A stretch of 64,000 nt of DNA from assembly GCF_041381155.1 (NCBI RefSeq), contig NC_091145.1, positions 40,823,697-40,887,696 of the forward strand, in the 5' to 3' direction. Positions within the stretch are counted from its first letter, which is position 1. The number at the start of each line of letters is the position of its first letter. The notes under the pieces were generated by a model. The model worked only from the letters and a program-made list of their open reading frames with translations. It did no database searches and was not told where the DNA came from. A program made the position numbers and the translations under genes. The DNA comes from Argopecten irradians (taxonomy: Eukaryota > Mollusca > Bivalvia > Pectinida > Pectinidae). This document shows, one piece after another, positions 44,808 through 56,280 of the stretch.

Positions 44808-47800
44808 TTGTCTATACAGAATGCTAGTTCTAATATCAAGATTATTTCATGGAACGTGAATGGTGGTTTAGACAACAAGCTTAAGCTTTTAGAATTTCGT
44901 AACTTAATTGTCAAATATGATATTATTTTCTTGTCAGAGTGCTGGATCCCCAATGACTATACATTGGAACTCGATGACTTCCAATCATTTGTTACACCGA
45001 GAAAAGCAACGCGCTCTTCGCAAGGGGGTGGGTTGGTTTTGTTAATCCGTAATGACATTTTTAAACATATAAAGGTAGAAAATAGTTTGTTTGATACCAT
45101 TATCCCAATTAGTATCGATAAACGTCTAACTGGACGTGAAAGAAGTCTTACAGTAATATTTACATATATCCCTCCTAGCTCGTCTCGTTATTACGAGCAG
45201 TATGACTGTGACGTTTTTTCGGTTTTAGAAACTGTCATTACCGATTTTTCTCAAACTAGTGAGGTAATAGTTGTAGGTGATCTAAACAGTCGCACTCGTT
45301 CTTCTGTAGATTATATCACTGGCGACATTTTACATGAAAGTATTAAATCCCATGTTCAATCCATTTTTAATTATTTGAGTGATACTGATGATGAGAGTTG
45401 TTTACCTACTAGGAAGAATCCCGATTTAGGTGGGAACGAATTTGGAACTAGGCTGTTAAACCTCTGTAAATCATCTGGTCTAAGAATTTTGAATGGTAGA
45501 GATCCAGATAATCTATCGTGTGATTTTACTTTCTGTGGGGCAAACGGTATGAGTGTGATTGATTATGTTTTATTACCATTTAACCTGTTTAATATTATCA
45601 ATAAGTTTATGGTTTGTGAATTTGTTGAATTTTCTGATCATGCTCCATTACATATTGAAATTCGTTGTGAAATCTTTTCTTTTGACACTGAGATTGATGG
45701 GGATGATGTCGAACATAGACCCGTTTTTAAATGGAAGGAAGAGTATCAATATCAATTTATTGAATCATTAAGACTTAACTTAGACTCTGTGAAAAAGTCA
45801 GTATTAATTAGTAACGAAGTAAACCAAGATTCTATTGATACATGTGTAAGCAATTTTTCAGATGTCCTGCTTGGTATTATGCAACCATTTTTTCAAATCA
45901 ATCCACAGTATAGTAATTCTAGCAAACCCCCTGTAAACCCACATACTAGTACTCTTTCTAGTTCCAACGATAAACCTTGGTTTAATGACTGTTTAAAATC
46001 CCTACGTAAGCAATATCTGACTGCATTGAAAGCGTTTAATTCCAATAAGTGTTCCTCAACACACACCAATCTCATACGTAAGAAAAGAGAGTATAAGTCT
46101 ACGGAGCGTAAATATAAAAGGCAATATCTAAGTGCCGAAGGTGATATGTTAGAATATATGAGGAAACATAACCCAAGGTCTTTTTATAAGAAATTTGGAC
46201 ATAAAAAGACTGTTTCACCATTACTTAGTTCTAACCAATTGTATAACCATTTTGAAAATTTGTCTTCTGCCAATCAAGCTACTAATCAAGTTCCACATAA
46301 TGACATAACTCTAGTTGATAATGATGTTATATTCGAGGAGTTAGATGCCCGTATTTCATCCCGGGAAATTGCTGATGCTATACATAAAATAAAATTTGGT
46401 AAGTCAAATGGACCTGATGGTATTTTAAATGAATGTTTTAAATATTGTGAGGAATTACTTATTCCAACTCTCTCAATATTATTCAATAACATCCTTAACA
46501 GTGGTTGTTTTCCTACTAATTGGTCATCCGCTATGATCATACCTGTATATAAAAAGGGGGATGGTAATGACCCTAATAACTTTAGGGGTATTAGTTTAAT
46601 TAGTTGTCTTTGTAAACTTTTCACTTCTGTATTAAATAAACGTATTTTAGATGTATGTATCAAATATGACATTTTAACTGATGCGCAATTTGGTTTTCGA
46701 CCAGAAGTTAGTACTATAGACGCATTTTTTTGCTTTGCACTCAATTATATCTAAAACTTTGTCATCAAAGAAACGCCTATATTGTTGTTTTGTAGATTTT
46801 CGGAAAGCGTTTGACTTTGTTGATAGATTAAGCTTATGGCGTAAGCTGACTAAATTAGGCATTAGAGGGAAAATGTTATCTGTTATTAAGTCACTATATA
46901 AATCGGTTAAATCTTGTGTTTTGGTAAATGGTAAATGTTCTAATTATTTTGAGAACAATATTGGATTAATGCACGGTGAAATATTATCACCGATTCTATT
47001 TTCACTTTTTGTTAATGATTTTGAAACTTCATTTATTGAAAATGGAAATTCTGGCTATGATTTTGGCGAATTGAGTCTATTTCTCCTAATGTACGCGGAT
47101 GACCTGGTAATGTTCTCTGAAACTGTTGAAGGGCTGCAGTGCCTCTTAGATAGTCTTTATAGTTACTCAACTAAGTGGACATTGTCTGTTAATACTGATA
47201 AAACGAAACTAGTCGTATTTAGAAATGGAGGACGTATACTTGAAAAGGAATCGTGGAGATATATTGGCAATGAAGTTGAAATAGTAAACGATTTTTGCTA
47301 TCTTGGTGTAAAGCTGAAGTATAATAATAAATTTAATCAAATTCAAAAACATTTGTCTGACCAAGGTCGTAAAGCCATGTTTGCACTTTTTTCTATGTGT
47401 TCTAATTTATATTTAAATTTTGAAACATTGTTACGTTTATTTGACACGTATGTTTCTAGCATCTTGCATTACGCTTGCGAGGTGTGGGGATCATCGAAAG
47501 GGTGTGATATAGAAAAAATTCACTTGTCATTTTGTAAGAAGATCCTAAAAGTTAAGAGATCAACGTGTAACGCCATGGTATATTTTGAATTAGGCCGGTA
47601 TCCATTAGAATGTTTAAGGAAGTACAGAATGATAAAGTATTGGCTTAAATTAAAGGTATCAAATAACTGTATTTTGAATTCCGCTCTTTTATATTTAAGT
47701 AATAGCAACACTGGTAATTGTTTCAATTGGATAAACCATGTTAAACATTGTCTTTTTTTCTATTGGTTTTTGGTAATGTATGGAATCATCACTATCTGTA

Positions 47801-48275
47801 TAACCATAAACATATATTATGTTTGATAAAGCAACGACTATTTGACCAAAGTCAGCAACATTTGAGAGGCTTATTGGATTCCTCATCAAAATGTATATTA
47901 TATAAGCATATTGTGAATCATTTTACTATACAATACTATTTGACCAAATATATACCTCCGAAATACCGAATTGTCTTATCTAAATTTCGTCTATCTGCTC
48001 ATAATTTGGCCATCGAAACAGGCAGATATACCGATACTGCTAGAGAACAAAGATTGTGCCCTGGTTGCAATTTAGATGTGGAAGACGAATATCATTTTAT
48101 TTTAATATGTATTAATTATCATGATTTAAGAAAGAAATATGTAAAACCTTTTTATTGGCGTAAACCATCTATGTACAAGTTGATACAATTATTATGTTGC
48201 GAAAATATAAGTGATATACGTAAATTAGCAAAATTTATATTTGAGGCCATGAAAATACGAACCCGCCACCAATAA
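44808..48275 (+). pseudogene. LINE ORF2: APE endonuclease and reverse transcriptase, two frameshifts
   Basis: Segment 1 (44808-46754): endonuclease with IISWNVNGG, FLSECW, VVGDLNSR and FVEFSDHAPLHIEI, then RT motif 0-1 (FGKSNGPDGILNE, MIIPVYKKGD, NNFRGISLISCLCKLFTSV, AQFGFRP). Segment 2 (about 46735-47826): FVDFRKAFDFVDR, GEILSPILFSLFVNDF and catalytic LMYADDLVMFSE. Segment 3 (about 47748-48275): FGNVWNHHYLY to the Cys/His end. Both breaks fall in T7 runs (46727-46733 and about 47753-47759), where one T fewer or more restores the frame, so they may be slippage or consensus error. No RNase H domain seen; clade not assigned. Confidence 0.9.
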
Positions 48276-48485
48276 TTTCAGTACAGTTATTTTAATGTTG
48301 TATACTTAACCTGTAAGTTATGTAGCCTTTATATAATACACATTTTGATTTCAATGTATAGTACATTTGTAACTTGTCTATGATATTGTACTAATTACTA
48401 TGTGATTGTATATATATGTATATGTGCGTATTTTGCACAATTCCAATAAGCTGTAAACTTAAGGAAAATAAAGAATTGAACGATA

Positions 48486-48771
48486 ATTGAACATGGTAAT
48501 TTTTCGATTTCAAGCTACCTGCATTGAGAAATGATAATTGTGTCGTCATAACATTATGCAACCCTACTCGATCTGAATATACCGGCTTCACACCATCGGC
48601 ACATTGTTGTGTGACATAAAAAATGAATTAATTGTCTCGCCAAGACATATAAACAAATTGATCTTTTAAGAGACATTTTAAAAAAAATAGTACATAGAAT
48701 CCCTTGATGGACATTTTTAGTCTAGTTCGTGTGTATTGAATTGAAGGTTTGACATTATGTGCTTGAACGTT
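48486..48771. other. Intergenic
   Basis: No feature recognised. Confidence 0.5.
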
Positions 48772-48992
48772 TTAGGAAATGCGCCGCGCAGCGGAAAATT
48801 TTCTAGAATGGAGTACGAAAAATGTGCAGGAGGACCCTTTTTTCTTTCAAATAAGCATTTTTACAATATTTCAGTCGGCGAAAATGGGGGGGGGGCAAAA
48901 AGACATGTTTGCCCCCCCGTCCTGGGGAACGGGGGGGGGGCAACCCCCCCCCCCCCCCCCCCTGCCCCCCCCCCCCGCTTCCTACGCCCCTG
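48772..48992 (-). repeat. Inverted GGCGTAGGAAG repeat with long C/G runs
   Basis: On the minus strand it begins CAGGGGCGTAGGAAGCGGGG. 48895-48976 is almost all G or C homopolymer on the plus strand. Same start motif as 43971-44360, so both belong to one family, one on each side of the LINE. Confidence 0.65.
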
Positions 48993-49309
48993 TGTATATG
49001 TGGTTCCAAACACCGCAGATATACAACATACATGGATTATTATGTACATTTTATTGTGTAAATTATGCAGTAATCGCACAGAGATGCTCATTTATCTACG
49101 ACAGGTACATCAATATATATGTATGGTATAAATCTCTATTTCCAAGCGTATTTCAATCTCTATCTTTGATCAAGGATTTATAAGTGAGATTGAGGATAAA
49201 ATTAAACATGTATCGGACATGTACACAGGTATTTGAGTCTTCAAAATCGATATTTACAAACAGATAGTAATATTAGATGGCAATCACCGAAAATTGTCAC
49301 TCTAACTTA

Positions 49310-49525
49310 TGCGAGTAGATTCGATCCCGTTGTCCTCGTGACGTCACAGGTCAGGGGTCCCGAATCGGGGTCAATGGCTTGGGGCTTCAGGTGTGTTCTA
49401 GAGAAACGGCGCATTATCTCTAATACCGTATTCGCTATGAAACTCGTACTTTCATCATTCTAAATTGCATCCAATGACGCATTTATCAAGCCTTATATAC
49501 CAAACCATTCCGTGTACACTTTAAT
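49310..49525 (-). repeat. Dispersed repeat R4, inverted copy
   Basis: The complement reads AAGTGTACACGGAATGG ... TGACGTCACGAGGACAACGG, matching the ends of 42105-42345. Confidence 0.55.
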
Positions 49526-49539
49526 GTATAGATTTTAAA

Positions 49540-49860
49540 TGTAAAGATGGTGGTCGAGATAAGATCGTAGTTGTTGATAAGAGATAGTTGTAAAGGAGAG
49601 AAGGTGGTTGAGGTGAAACGGTAGATGAGACGAGATGGTGGTAAAAGTGAGATGGCGGTAAAATGAGATAGCGGTTGAGACGAGATGAGGGTAGATGTGA
49701 GATGGTGGTAGAAGTGAGACAACGGTTGAGACGAGATGGTGGTAGAAGTGATATGATGGTGGAGTGATATGGCGGCTGAGACGAGATGGTGGAGTGATAT
49801 GGCGGCTGAGACGAGATGGTGGAGTGATATGGCGGCTGAGACGAGATGACAAAAACATAT
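49540..49860 (+). repeat. Purine-rich imperfect repeat with a 30-bp core
   Basis: Loose repeats of GAGACGAGATGGTGGTAGAA, ending in three exact copies of GGTGGAGTGATATGGCGGCT plus GAGACGAGAT (49768-49850). The plus strand is mostly A/G/T with few C. Confidence 0.85.
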
Positions 49861-50104
49861 ACGAGATGTTAGTTGGGATGAGAGGAGAGAGATAAGTAGA
49901 GAGCATGCTGGGATGTATGTATAAGAATTGTATTGAAAATGAATGTGTAAAATCCAAGAGTCAAAACGGAAAATATCATACTTGCTTTATATACGTCTGA
50001 GACTATATGAATGAGATTAGATACAGGTATAATGAGCCAATATCTGAGTAAAAAAATCATTTATCAAAGCTCTAAAGTTAGCATGGATAAGAAGATGATA
50101 TACA

Positions 50105-50940
50105 TTTGCCAAGTAAATGGCAAAGGTTTTTAGGAAAAAGTATTGACATAGGCAAGCTGGATGATTGTGGAGAAGGATATATTAAAGAATGTGAATCTAA
50201 AAACAATCAATTTTGGAGATATGTTTTTGAATTCTTGGAACTGCTTTATGGAGAAAAAACCCCAAAGTTAAACTACTGCTGGTATATTGAACACCAATTT
50301 GGTACAATAATGATATACTAATTGACAGGAAAATGGTATTCTATAAAGACTGGTATCAGAAAGGTGTTATTTTTCTAAACGACATTTTGAAATATCCATA
50401 AGTTTTGTACAATTTTCAAAAATTCACCGATAAATTTAATGTTAATACTAACTTTATAACCTACCAGGGAAATATCAACTCATGTAGAGAATACCTAACA
50501 CACAAACAACTTGACAATATCCAATTATCCCAAATATTTCAGAATTTTTTATTGAATATAAAAAAGGATCTAAAGAATTATACCGTATACTTTGTCTAAA
50601 AAAAACACTATGTCCGCTGGCGAAAAAATGAATGATTTATTTGAAATTAATTATGAAACATGGAAAAAAAATATATTCAACTCCTTTCCGATTTACTAAA
50701 AGTTCAAAACTGCAATGGCTGCAATACAGAGTCAACCAACATATCCGTACAACAAACTCACATTTATTTAAAATTGGTTTATCTGAAAATCCACACTGCT
50801 TTTTTTGTAAGACAGAGAGAGAAACAAGATATCTTTTGGAAATGACGCGAAGAATATTTTTTTTTTTTAAATACGAAAAAATGAGACATGACAATAATGT
50901 GGCTGATGGTGATGAAGTCAACACTTCAGCTTCATAAGAA
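50105..50940 (+). mobile_element. Fragment of an L1/Tx1-like LINE (ORF2)
   Basis: Traces: PSKWQRFLGKSIDIGKL, CESKNNQFWRYVFEFLELLY, KFNVNTNFITYQGNINSCRE, SSKLQWLQYRVNQHIRTTNS (then HLFKIGLSENPHCFFCKTE). Parallel to the 33160 fragment (SSKLQWLQFRIYHRILTTKR). Frames change at least twice and a T run (50860) breaks the C-terminus. Confidence 0.75.
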
Positions 50941-52527
50941 TGAATTAAAGTTCGTGTAGATTTGACGGCAAAACATGAGTCTTCACTGTTAACATATAAA
51001 TTTGAATTTATTTGGTGATGTAACCTCATCTTTAGCCATCGTTATCAATTGCATCATGTTGTAATTGTTTTTAAAGAAACATTTAATTTTTGTTTCGTAA
51101 GGTAGCCTAGTGGCCGTTTCATGAAGTTGATTATCTTTTACATTAATGTGAAAGCATTTAAATTATCATTCTTCAAACATGAATTCTCATAAGAACTAAA
51201 CCAGCTAAGTTTATATAACTGTGAACAGAACAATTCGTCAAGCTTTCGAATCATTGCTTCCGAATAAATAGTGTTGTATGGTAGGCTTCTTAGCTTTTTG
51301 GGAAGCTAATACAATGTGCTTGTGTACAATTAGGGGGGAAATCCCCCGCGGATCGTGGTTTCATTTCCAACATTTGAAATTGCTAAGCAATATTATAATA
51401 CAATTGTTTAATTTCCATATTCTTTCCGACAAATGGTTAAGCTCCGCGTACCCCACTTAGCTTTTTGGGAAGCTGATACTTGTAGATAACTTTATTCACA
51501 AACGTTTCCTTTACGAATGTTATGTCGTGTTATCTCAATTACAGATTTCAAGGAAGGCTTCTTAATAAACTTCAGATTTTTTCCTTGACTTTTGTAATGG
51601 GTTTTTTTATAGGGAAATTTAATTTACGGAATTTCTAACAGATAAGGAATGTTAGTGACCTGGGCCATGCAGCTTACGATTAACCTCGAGCTCCCTAATG
51701 GTACATTTGTAAATAAGTGTTATGAAGTGATAATTCATTGCCTATAAACAGTATTAACATTGGCTTAAAATTACTTTATCAGCCCATTAAAACAAAAAAC
51801 AAAAACAACAAAAAACAAAGAAAAAAAACAAAAACAAAAAAACATGACGTCACCGATTTTAACGTGGCTTATGACTGATCATAAGATACAACGTAATAAT
51901 TTCCTAGACAATATTTAAGAGTCCCGAAAGGAATTTGAATATTGTAGTATTGTAGAGATTATCTCTAGGAAGAAGAATTATAAGGATTTATCTGAATGGA
52001 TTGTTTATATTATGGCACGGTAATATAGTTAACCGATCCCACTCTACTCTCCACGTTTTCCTGCTGACGTTCCGTTTTTGTTTCTGTGTGTTTAATGCTA
52101 TGTTTCAGCGTGTTGTTTGATGTACTAAATCAAGCTTGCCACAGCTACATCACGATTTCGACATGTTAAATGTAGCAGCATGTATGCTTTACACAGGGTA
52201 TTGTATCTTATGAAGTTGCTTTTAAGATGCACCATCGCCGACAGAGAAAAAACGATAATCGTCATTTGAACAATAATTGATGTTTAATAATGTATATAAA
52301 TGTTTAATTAACACAAAAATAATTTAGATAATTTCTATTGCCTTTGATACATGAGCAGTCAGTTCTTCATTATATGACATAGAGCCAGGGATTTTTTTCG
52401 GGATGCAATATCAATTATTTTCAGTATTTTTATATTGATGCAGAGATTTCAACAGTGTTTAAATTATACTTAAATCTCTGATTGAAATAAAAGTAGAAGT
52501 TCAAACTTTTCAATGGAGGTAATGGTG
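50941..52527. other. Intergenic
   Basis: AT-rich. 51280-51300 and 51456-51475 share TTAGCTTTTTGGGAAGCT. An A/C-rich simple stretch at 51789-51842. No gene seen. Confidence 0.45.
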
Positions 52528-52642
52528 TAAAGTAACTAACCTTTGTAACTGAAGAAAAATACTATTTCGTCTAAGTACTAAAAATGTACTGTTTTGTATT
52601 GAGAAAAAATACTATTTGTCAGCGGTGGAGCATCTTTAAAAT
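52528..52642 (+). repeat. Dispersed repeat family R2
   Basis: TTTGTAACTGAAGAAAAATA near the start and TTTGTCAGCGGTGGAGCATC near the end, as at 15385-15490. Confidence 0.7.
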
Positions 52643-53138
52643 TTAAAAGTGCGTGCACTGTAACATCATCGGTTACCCGTGTGCATGTTTAATCAGTCTA
52701 CATGTGTGTATTGCGGTCTGAATTACGTTATAAACGGAGCGAAGTGGAGCTTAGACAAGCGGTTTCCGAGGGTGAAACTGGACATGTACATATACCGAAC
52801 AAGACTAATTAATATATATATATAATCATACCAATGTGGATTTAATTTTACCCTTGTTAAACAATACACTTTTAATACAACTTTTTCAAAATACATGTGC
52901 CGTTGTGGCATACGGCTTACCTTTTTATGTAAACATATGTAGATGTAATGCCGTGTTGATGTTTTTTATTTTTAACATTTATACATGTACATGTATATAT
53001 AGATATATAAATGTACACAATGTACATGTATTCCTATTTACCACGGCCGTTTTTCAATTGAAAGACGGATCTGGAGATTTTAAATTGTTTTTGAGACGAG
53101 CCTTCACAAAGCCCTCATAGACCTGTATCAAACACTGC

Positions 53139-53216
53139 ATGATGGCCGAACACAGCCCGGGCAAACCGAAAGTAAAAGATTGCGTAATGAGCTATGAGAA
53201 CTCTTCAGCTTTGAAG
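53139..53216 (+). CDS. Candidate short coding exon upstream of TBC1D30
   Basis: ATGATGGCCGAACACAGCCC begins a 26-codon open stretch (MMAEHSPGKPKVKDC...) ending at a GTACGA donor. It ends in phase 0, and none of the acceptors near 53790-53858 gives the TBC1D30 frame from phase 0. So if real it joins through an unseen exon or belongs elsewhere. Confidence 0.2.
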
Positions 53217-53863
53217 GTACGAAATTCAACTCAGTATTTATTGATATGCTTACAGATGTGATATGAGATCAACACGGAGTCGACAGGGCGAGCAACAGAT
53301 GTGTTCGTCCCACCGTGATATGTAGACACGTCAACATGTGAATTACATGCACTATCCTGCAATATAGCTCCGTCGTGTTTGCTGACATATGATTGTCCGG
53401 AAGTCGCTATTCGTACAGCAGACGTAAACTTTTCTTAGGTTTTCAGCAGAAGTTGTAAATTAGGTATCGGCATGCACAGTCACAGTGACACTCTTAAATG
53501 GTTGTGTAGTTCCAATTAAGTTTATATGCATACAGTAGAGTTTATTTTTTGTGTGCAAACAAAATAGTTGGAGAACTGTATGCAAAAATTTATTCTCCTT
53601 GTTTATTCCATGCGGAAATATATATCTGACTATTATTATTGTGTGTACTTATATTGTGTGTTCTGTACTGTATTGTACCACATTGGCTCGCATGCTACAG
53701 CGGTAAGGCACATTATTCCGTCAGCGACGTTTAGTTCTTCATAGTGTGATCGTAGGTTGACATGTGTTTTTTTTGTGTTGTCTAACACAGATGACTTGAA
53801 ATGCTTTGGATAATCTGAGGGGTGTCACACCTCTACAGCTTAGTTACTGCAGATGCAGTCGCT

Positions 53864-55740
53864 ATGGCAACACATTCTTCTGTATTGTCCCTGCCCTCCC
53901 CAAGTCCAAAAGGGGATCACGGTGGAGGGAAAGGAATTCTCAAATTTCAACACAGCACATGGCGCCTGGAACATCAGTCGTCTTTGGTTGATGATTTGCT
54001 TTTTGAGATTTATGATCGCTGGCATGATGGAAGGCATGATAGTTTTGAAAGTGACACCTTCACAGAGTGTTCCAGTACTTCCGATATATTCCACTGGCGC
54101 AGATCATCAATTCAGCTCGACACTACCAATTCAGGGAGAATCCATCAATCAAGCCTGGAAGCACAAAGTATGCATTATAATTACATAAATGTATGGCATA
54201 TTGTAGATCTGAAAGTTCATACATTTCATTTTTAATTGTTGATTATTGTATGAAAATGATGTGTTAACATAACATGTTCAAACTAAAGGTCATTTATTTA
54301 CGATTGGTTATTTTAAATTGGTTTATAGTAAATAAAAGCTTCATTTTCAACATAGGCTGTTATATATATATATAGTATAATTAATCTACAGCACGAGCAT
54401 ACATAATAAACATAATACGCTTGCAGTATTGCCAATTAAATTGCCTGAATTTCAAGGTTGATTTGTGTTTTAGACATTTTAGAATGTACATAGCTTGGCC
54501 GACTGATCCATTGAGTCATCAAATAACCTGGATTTTAAAATCTCACAAAAATAGGATGTCAGGTCTTGATCAATTAAAGGCATAAGCACAAATTAAGTAT
54601 TTTAAGAGGCACATCAGACTTAGTTAATGCTTAAATAGCATTATGGAACCTACTAGACAAAAAGATTGATTCACATGCTGCCATATCTGGGATTCTAATA
54701 GTTGGAGGATCATTTATATGTGTACCTACATTTGAATTCCTCTTGGTTCCTATAACTTTGTAAACTGCATGTTGAATAATGTAAGATGAGGATACATGAG
54801 TACAAAATGTATTAAAATTGTATATTGTTAAGATTTATGGTTGATGAAACAAACATCAGATATAGGGGGGGGGTGTTAGTGTACAGGTGCTTTTGTCTAT
54901 TTAGTGTTTAATGGAGTATATCTTCCAAGATAGCAATATATAGAAAGCTTTTAAGTCTACTATCAGAAATAGATACATCTGTCTCATGTGTATTTCTAGT
55001 ATAGCGGTCTGCACTTCTCTGTTGATCTAGAATAACAGGATAAATACATGTAAAACACTTATTATCCATACAGCTGGTTAGGAAAGGGGAAAAATTTACT
55101 AATGTATAGGTAAACATAATAAGTGTGACTGTGCATGTGGTAATCAAGTTGAATAAAAAAAAAAAGAATTTAATTTTAATTTTTTAAGTATTTTGAGTTG
55201 TATTTTTGGACACATGATTTAAAATCGTAGAGAAAGAAGTATAGTGTGTTTGATATTGAATTAATTATCATTTTGTTGTTATTTTGTTGCATGCATTGAA
55301 AAATGTCAGGTCACAGTGACCTGCATATATACTTTGACATCAATGTAAGAAATAGCTTGTTTGGGTTCTGTTGTCATTGGTAAATAAGCCATTTATAAAC
55401 ATCCTACTTTATCTATAAGTAAGCAAGGGAAGCTCATGTATGTATACGTATGTAACTTTATGACATAAAGCTAGGATGCTCTTGTTCTGATTTCTGGGGT
55501 ACACTAAACTTTATCTTTGAATATATGTGTGTTGATTTCGTTCTGACGTTAGATGAAAATTTCTTTACATTTCAGGTGTGCCACAATTGCGACAGTTAGT
55601 GCAGGAACTACAACATAGGGTCAGTGTGATTAATTCACGACTCGTTCGCCAACTGAAGCGACGTGAAAGACGACAAGCTAAGGTCCAGCACAATGCCGAT
55701 ATTGTTACAGCTATTCTTCAGGCAGCCTCTCAGAAAAGAC
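53864..55740 (+). CDS. TBC1D30: TBC1D30 homologue, N-terminal exons (gene continues right of window)
   Basis: Exon 53864 (or an acceptor upstream)-54167 and exon 55576-55740 join in phase 1. The first encodes MATHSSVLSLPSPSPKGDHG, SSLVDDLLFEIYDRWHDGRH and a Ser-rich DSFESDTFTECSSTSD. The second encodes a basic helical segment, LRQLVQELQHRVSVINSRLV then RQLKRRERRQAKVQHNADIV and TAILQAASQKR, matching the region just before the TBC domain of TBC1D30 (human: HLKQKDR...CDIVTACLQAVSQKRR, from memory). TBC1D30 is a Rab GTPase-activating protein; the catalytic TBC domain would lie in exons beyond 64000. The second exon ends at a GTATGT donor in phase 1. The start codon is the first ATG in an open frame and is not certain. 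Confidence 0.78.
54168..55575 (+). other. TBC1D30 intron with repeat R3 fragment
   Basis: Begins GTATGC and ends ACATTTCAG. Contains a TA run (54360) and the R3 fragment with AGGTCACAGTGACCT at 55308-55322. Otherwise no feature. Confidence 0.6.
55308..55322. promoter_or_regulatory. Palindrome AGGTCA-CAG-TGACCT (nuclear-receptor type site)
   Basis: Exact match to the inverted-repeat, 3-base-spacer consensus bound by estrogen-receptor-class proteins. It lies inside a dispersed repeat in a TBC1D30 intron, so function is unproven. Confidence 0.35.
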
Positions 55741-55888
55741 GTATGTATATAGTGATGGTTATATAGCTTACAAAACATCTGGTTGGTATTAGCATTTAAA
55801 CTGGAATTTAGAGCGTACTAGATGAAACTAAACAAGTCTCTCATGTGATAAGATCCACATCCACTTACATGTAGCTTTCGACAACCAC

Positions 55889-56280
55889 TGAGTTGCCTTC
55901 TTCAGCCCTAACTGTGGTCAGTCTGAGTTGCCTTCTTCAGCCCTAACTTTGGTCTGTCTGAGTTGCCTTCTTCAGCCCTAACTTTGGTCAGTCTGAGTTG
56001 CCTTGTTCAGTCCTAACTTTGGTCAGTTTGAGTTGCCTTCTTCAGCCCTAACTTTGGTCAGTCTGAGTTGCCGAAGAACCCTAACTTTGGTCAGTCTGAG
56101 TTGCCTTCTTCAGCCCTAAGTTTGGTCAGTCTGAGTTGCCTTGTTCAGTCCTAACTTTGGTCAGTCTGAGTTGCCTTGTTCAGTCCTAACTTTGGTCAGT
56201 CTGAGTTGCCTTGTTCAGCCTTAACTTTGGTCAGTCTGAGTTGCCTTGTTCAGCCTTAACTTTGGTCAGTCTGAGTTGTA
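55889..56280 (+). repeat. 35-bp tandem repeat, about 11 copies
   Basis: Unit GAGTTGCCTTCTTCAGCCCT plus AACTTTGGTCAGTCT. Variant units have TTGTTCAGTCC or TTGTTCAGCCTT; one at about 56072 is disrupted (CCGAAGAACC). In a TBC1D30 intron. Confidence 0.93.

Larger units (their letters stand above)
44400..48485 (+). mobile_element. Near-full-length LINE: ORF1 C-terminus plus endonuclease-RT ORF2
   Basis: ORF1 remnant 44400-44768, ORF2 44808-48275 (two single-base breaks), 3' UTR with AATAAA at 48467-48472. The order ORF1, APE endonuclease, RT and C-terminal zinc motif (LCPGCNLDVEDEYHFILIC) is that of APE-type non-LTR retrotransposons. Apart from the two homopolymer breaks ORF2 is open over 3.4 kb, so it is a young copy. 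The 5' end is cut at the G-rich repeat before 44400. Confidence 0.88.

Noticed and set aside
48757..49183. Proline/glycine-rich ORFs on both strands
   Set aside because: Produced by C/G homopolymers in a dispersed repeat.
50637..51029. 130-codon minus-strand ORF
   Set aside because: Antisense of the LINE ORF2 fragment on the plus strand.
53690..53765. Possible tRNA-like sequence (GCTACAGCGGTAAGGCAC)
   Set aside because: Box A-like words occur but no box B or paired arms could be drawn.
53806..54188. Alternative plus-frame ORFs over the TBC1D30 exon
   Set aside because: Only the frame of ATG 53864 continues in phase into the 55576 exon and shows family motifs.
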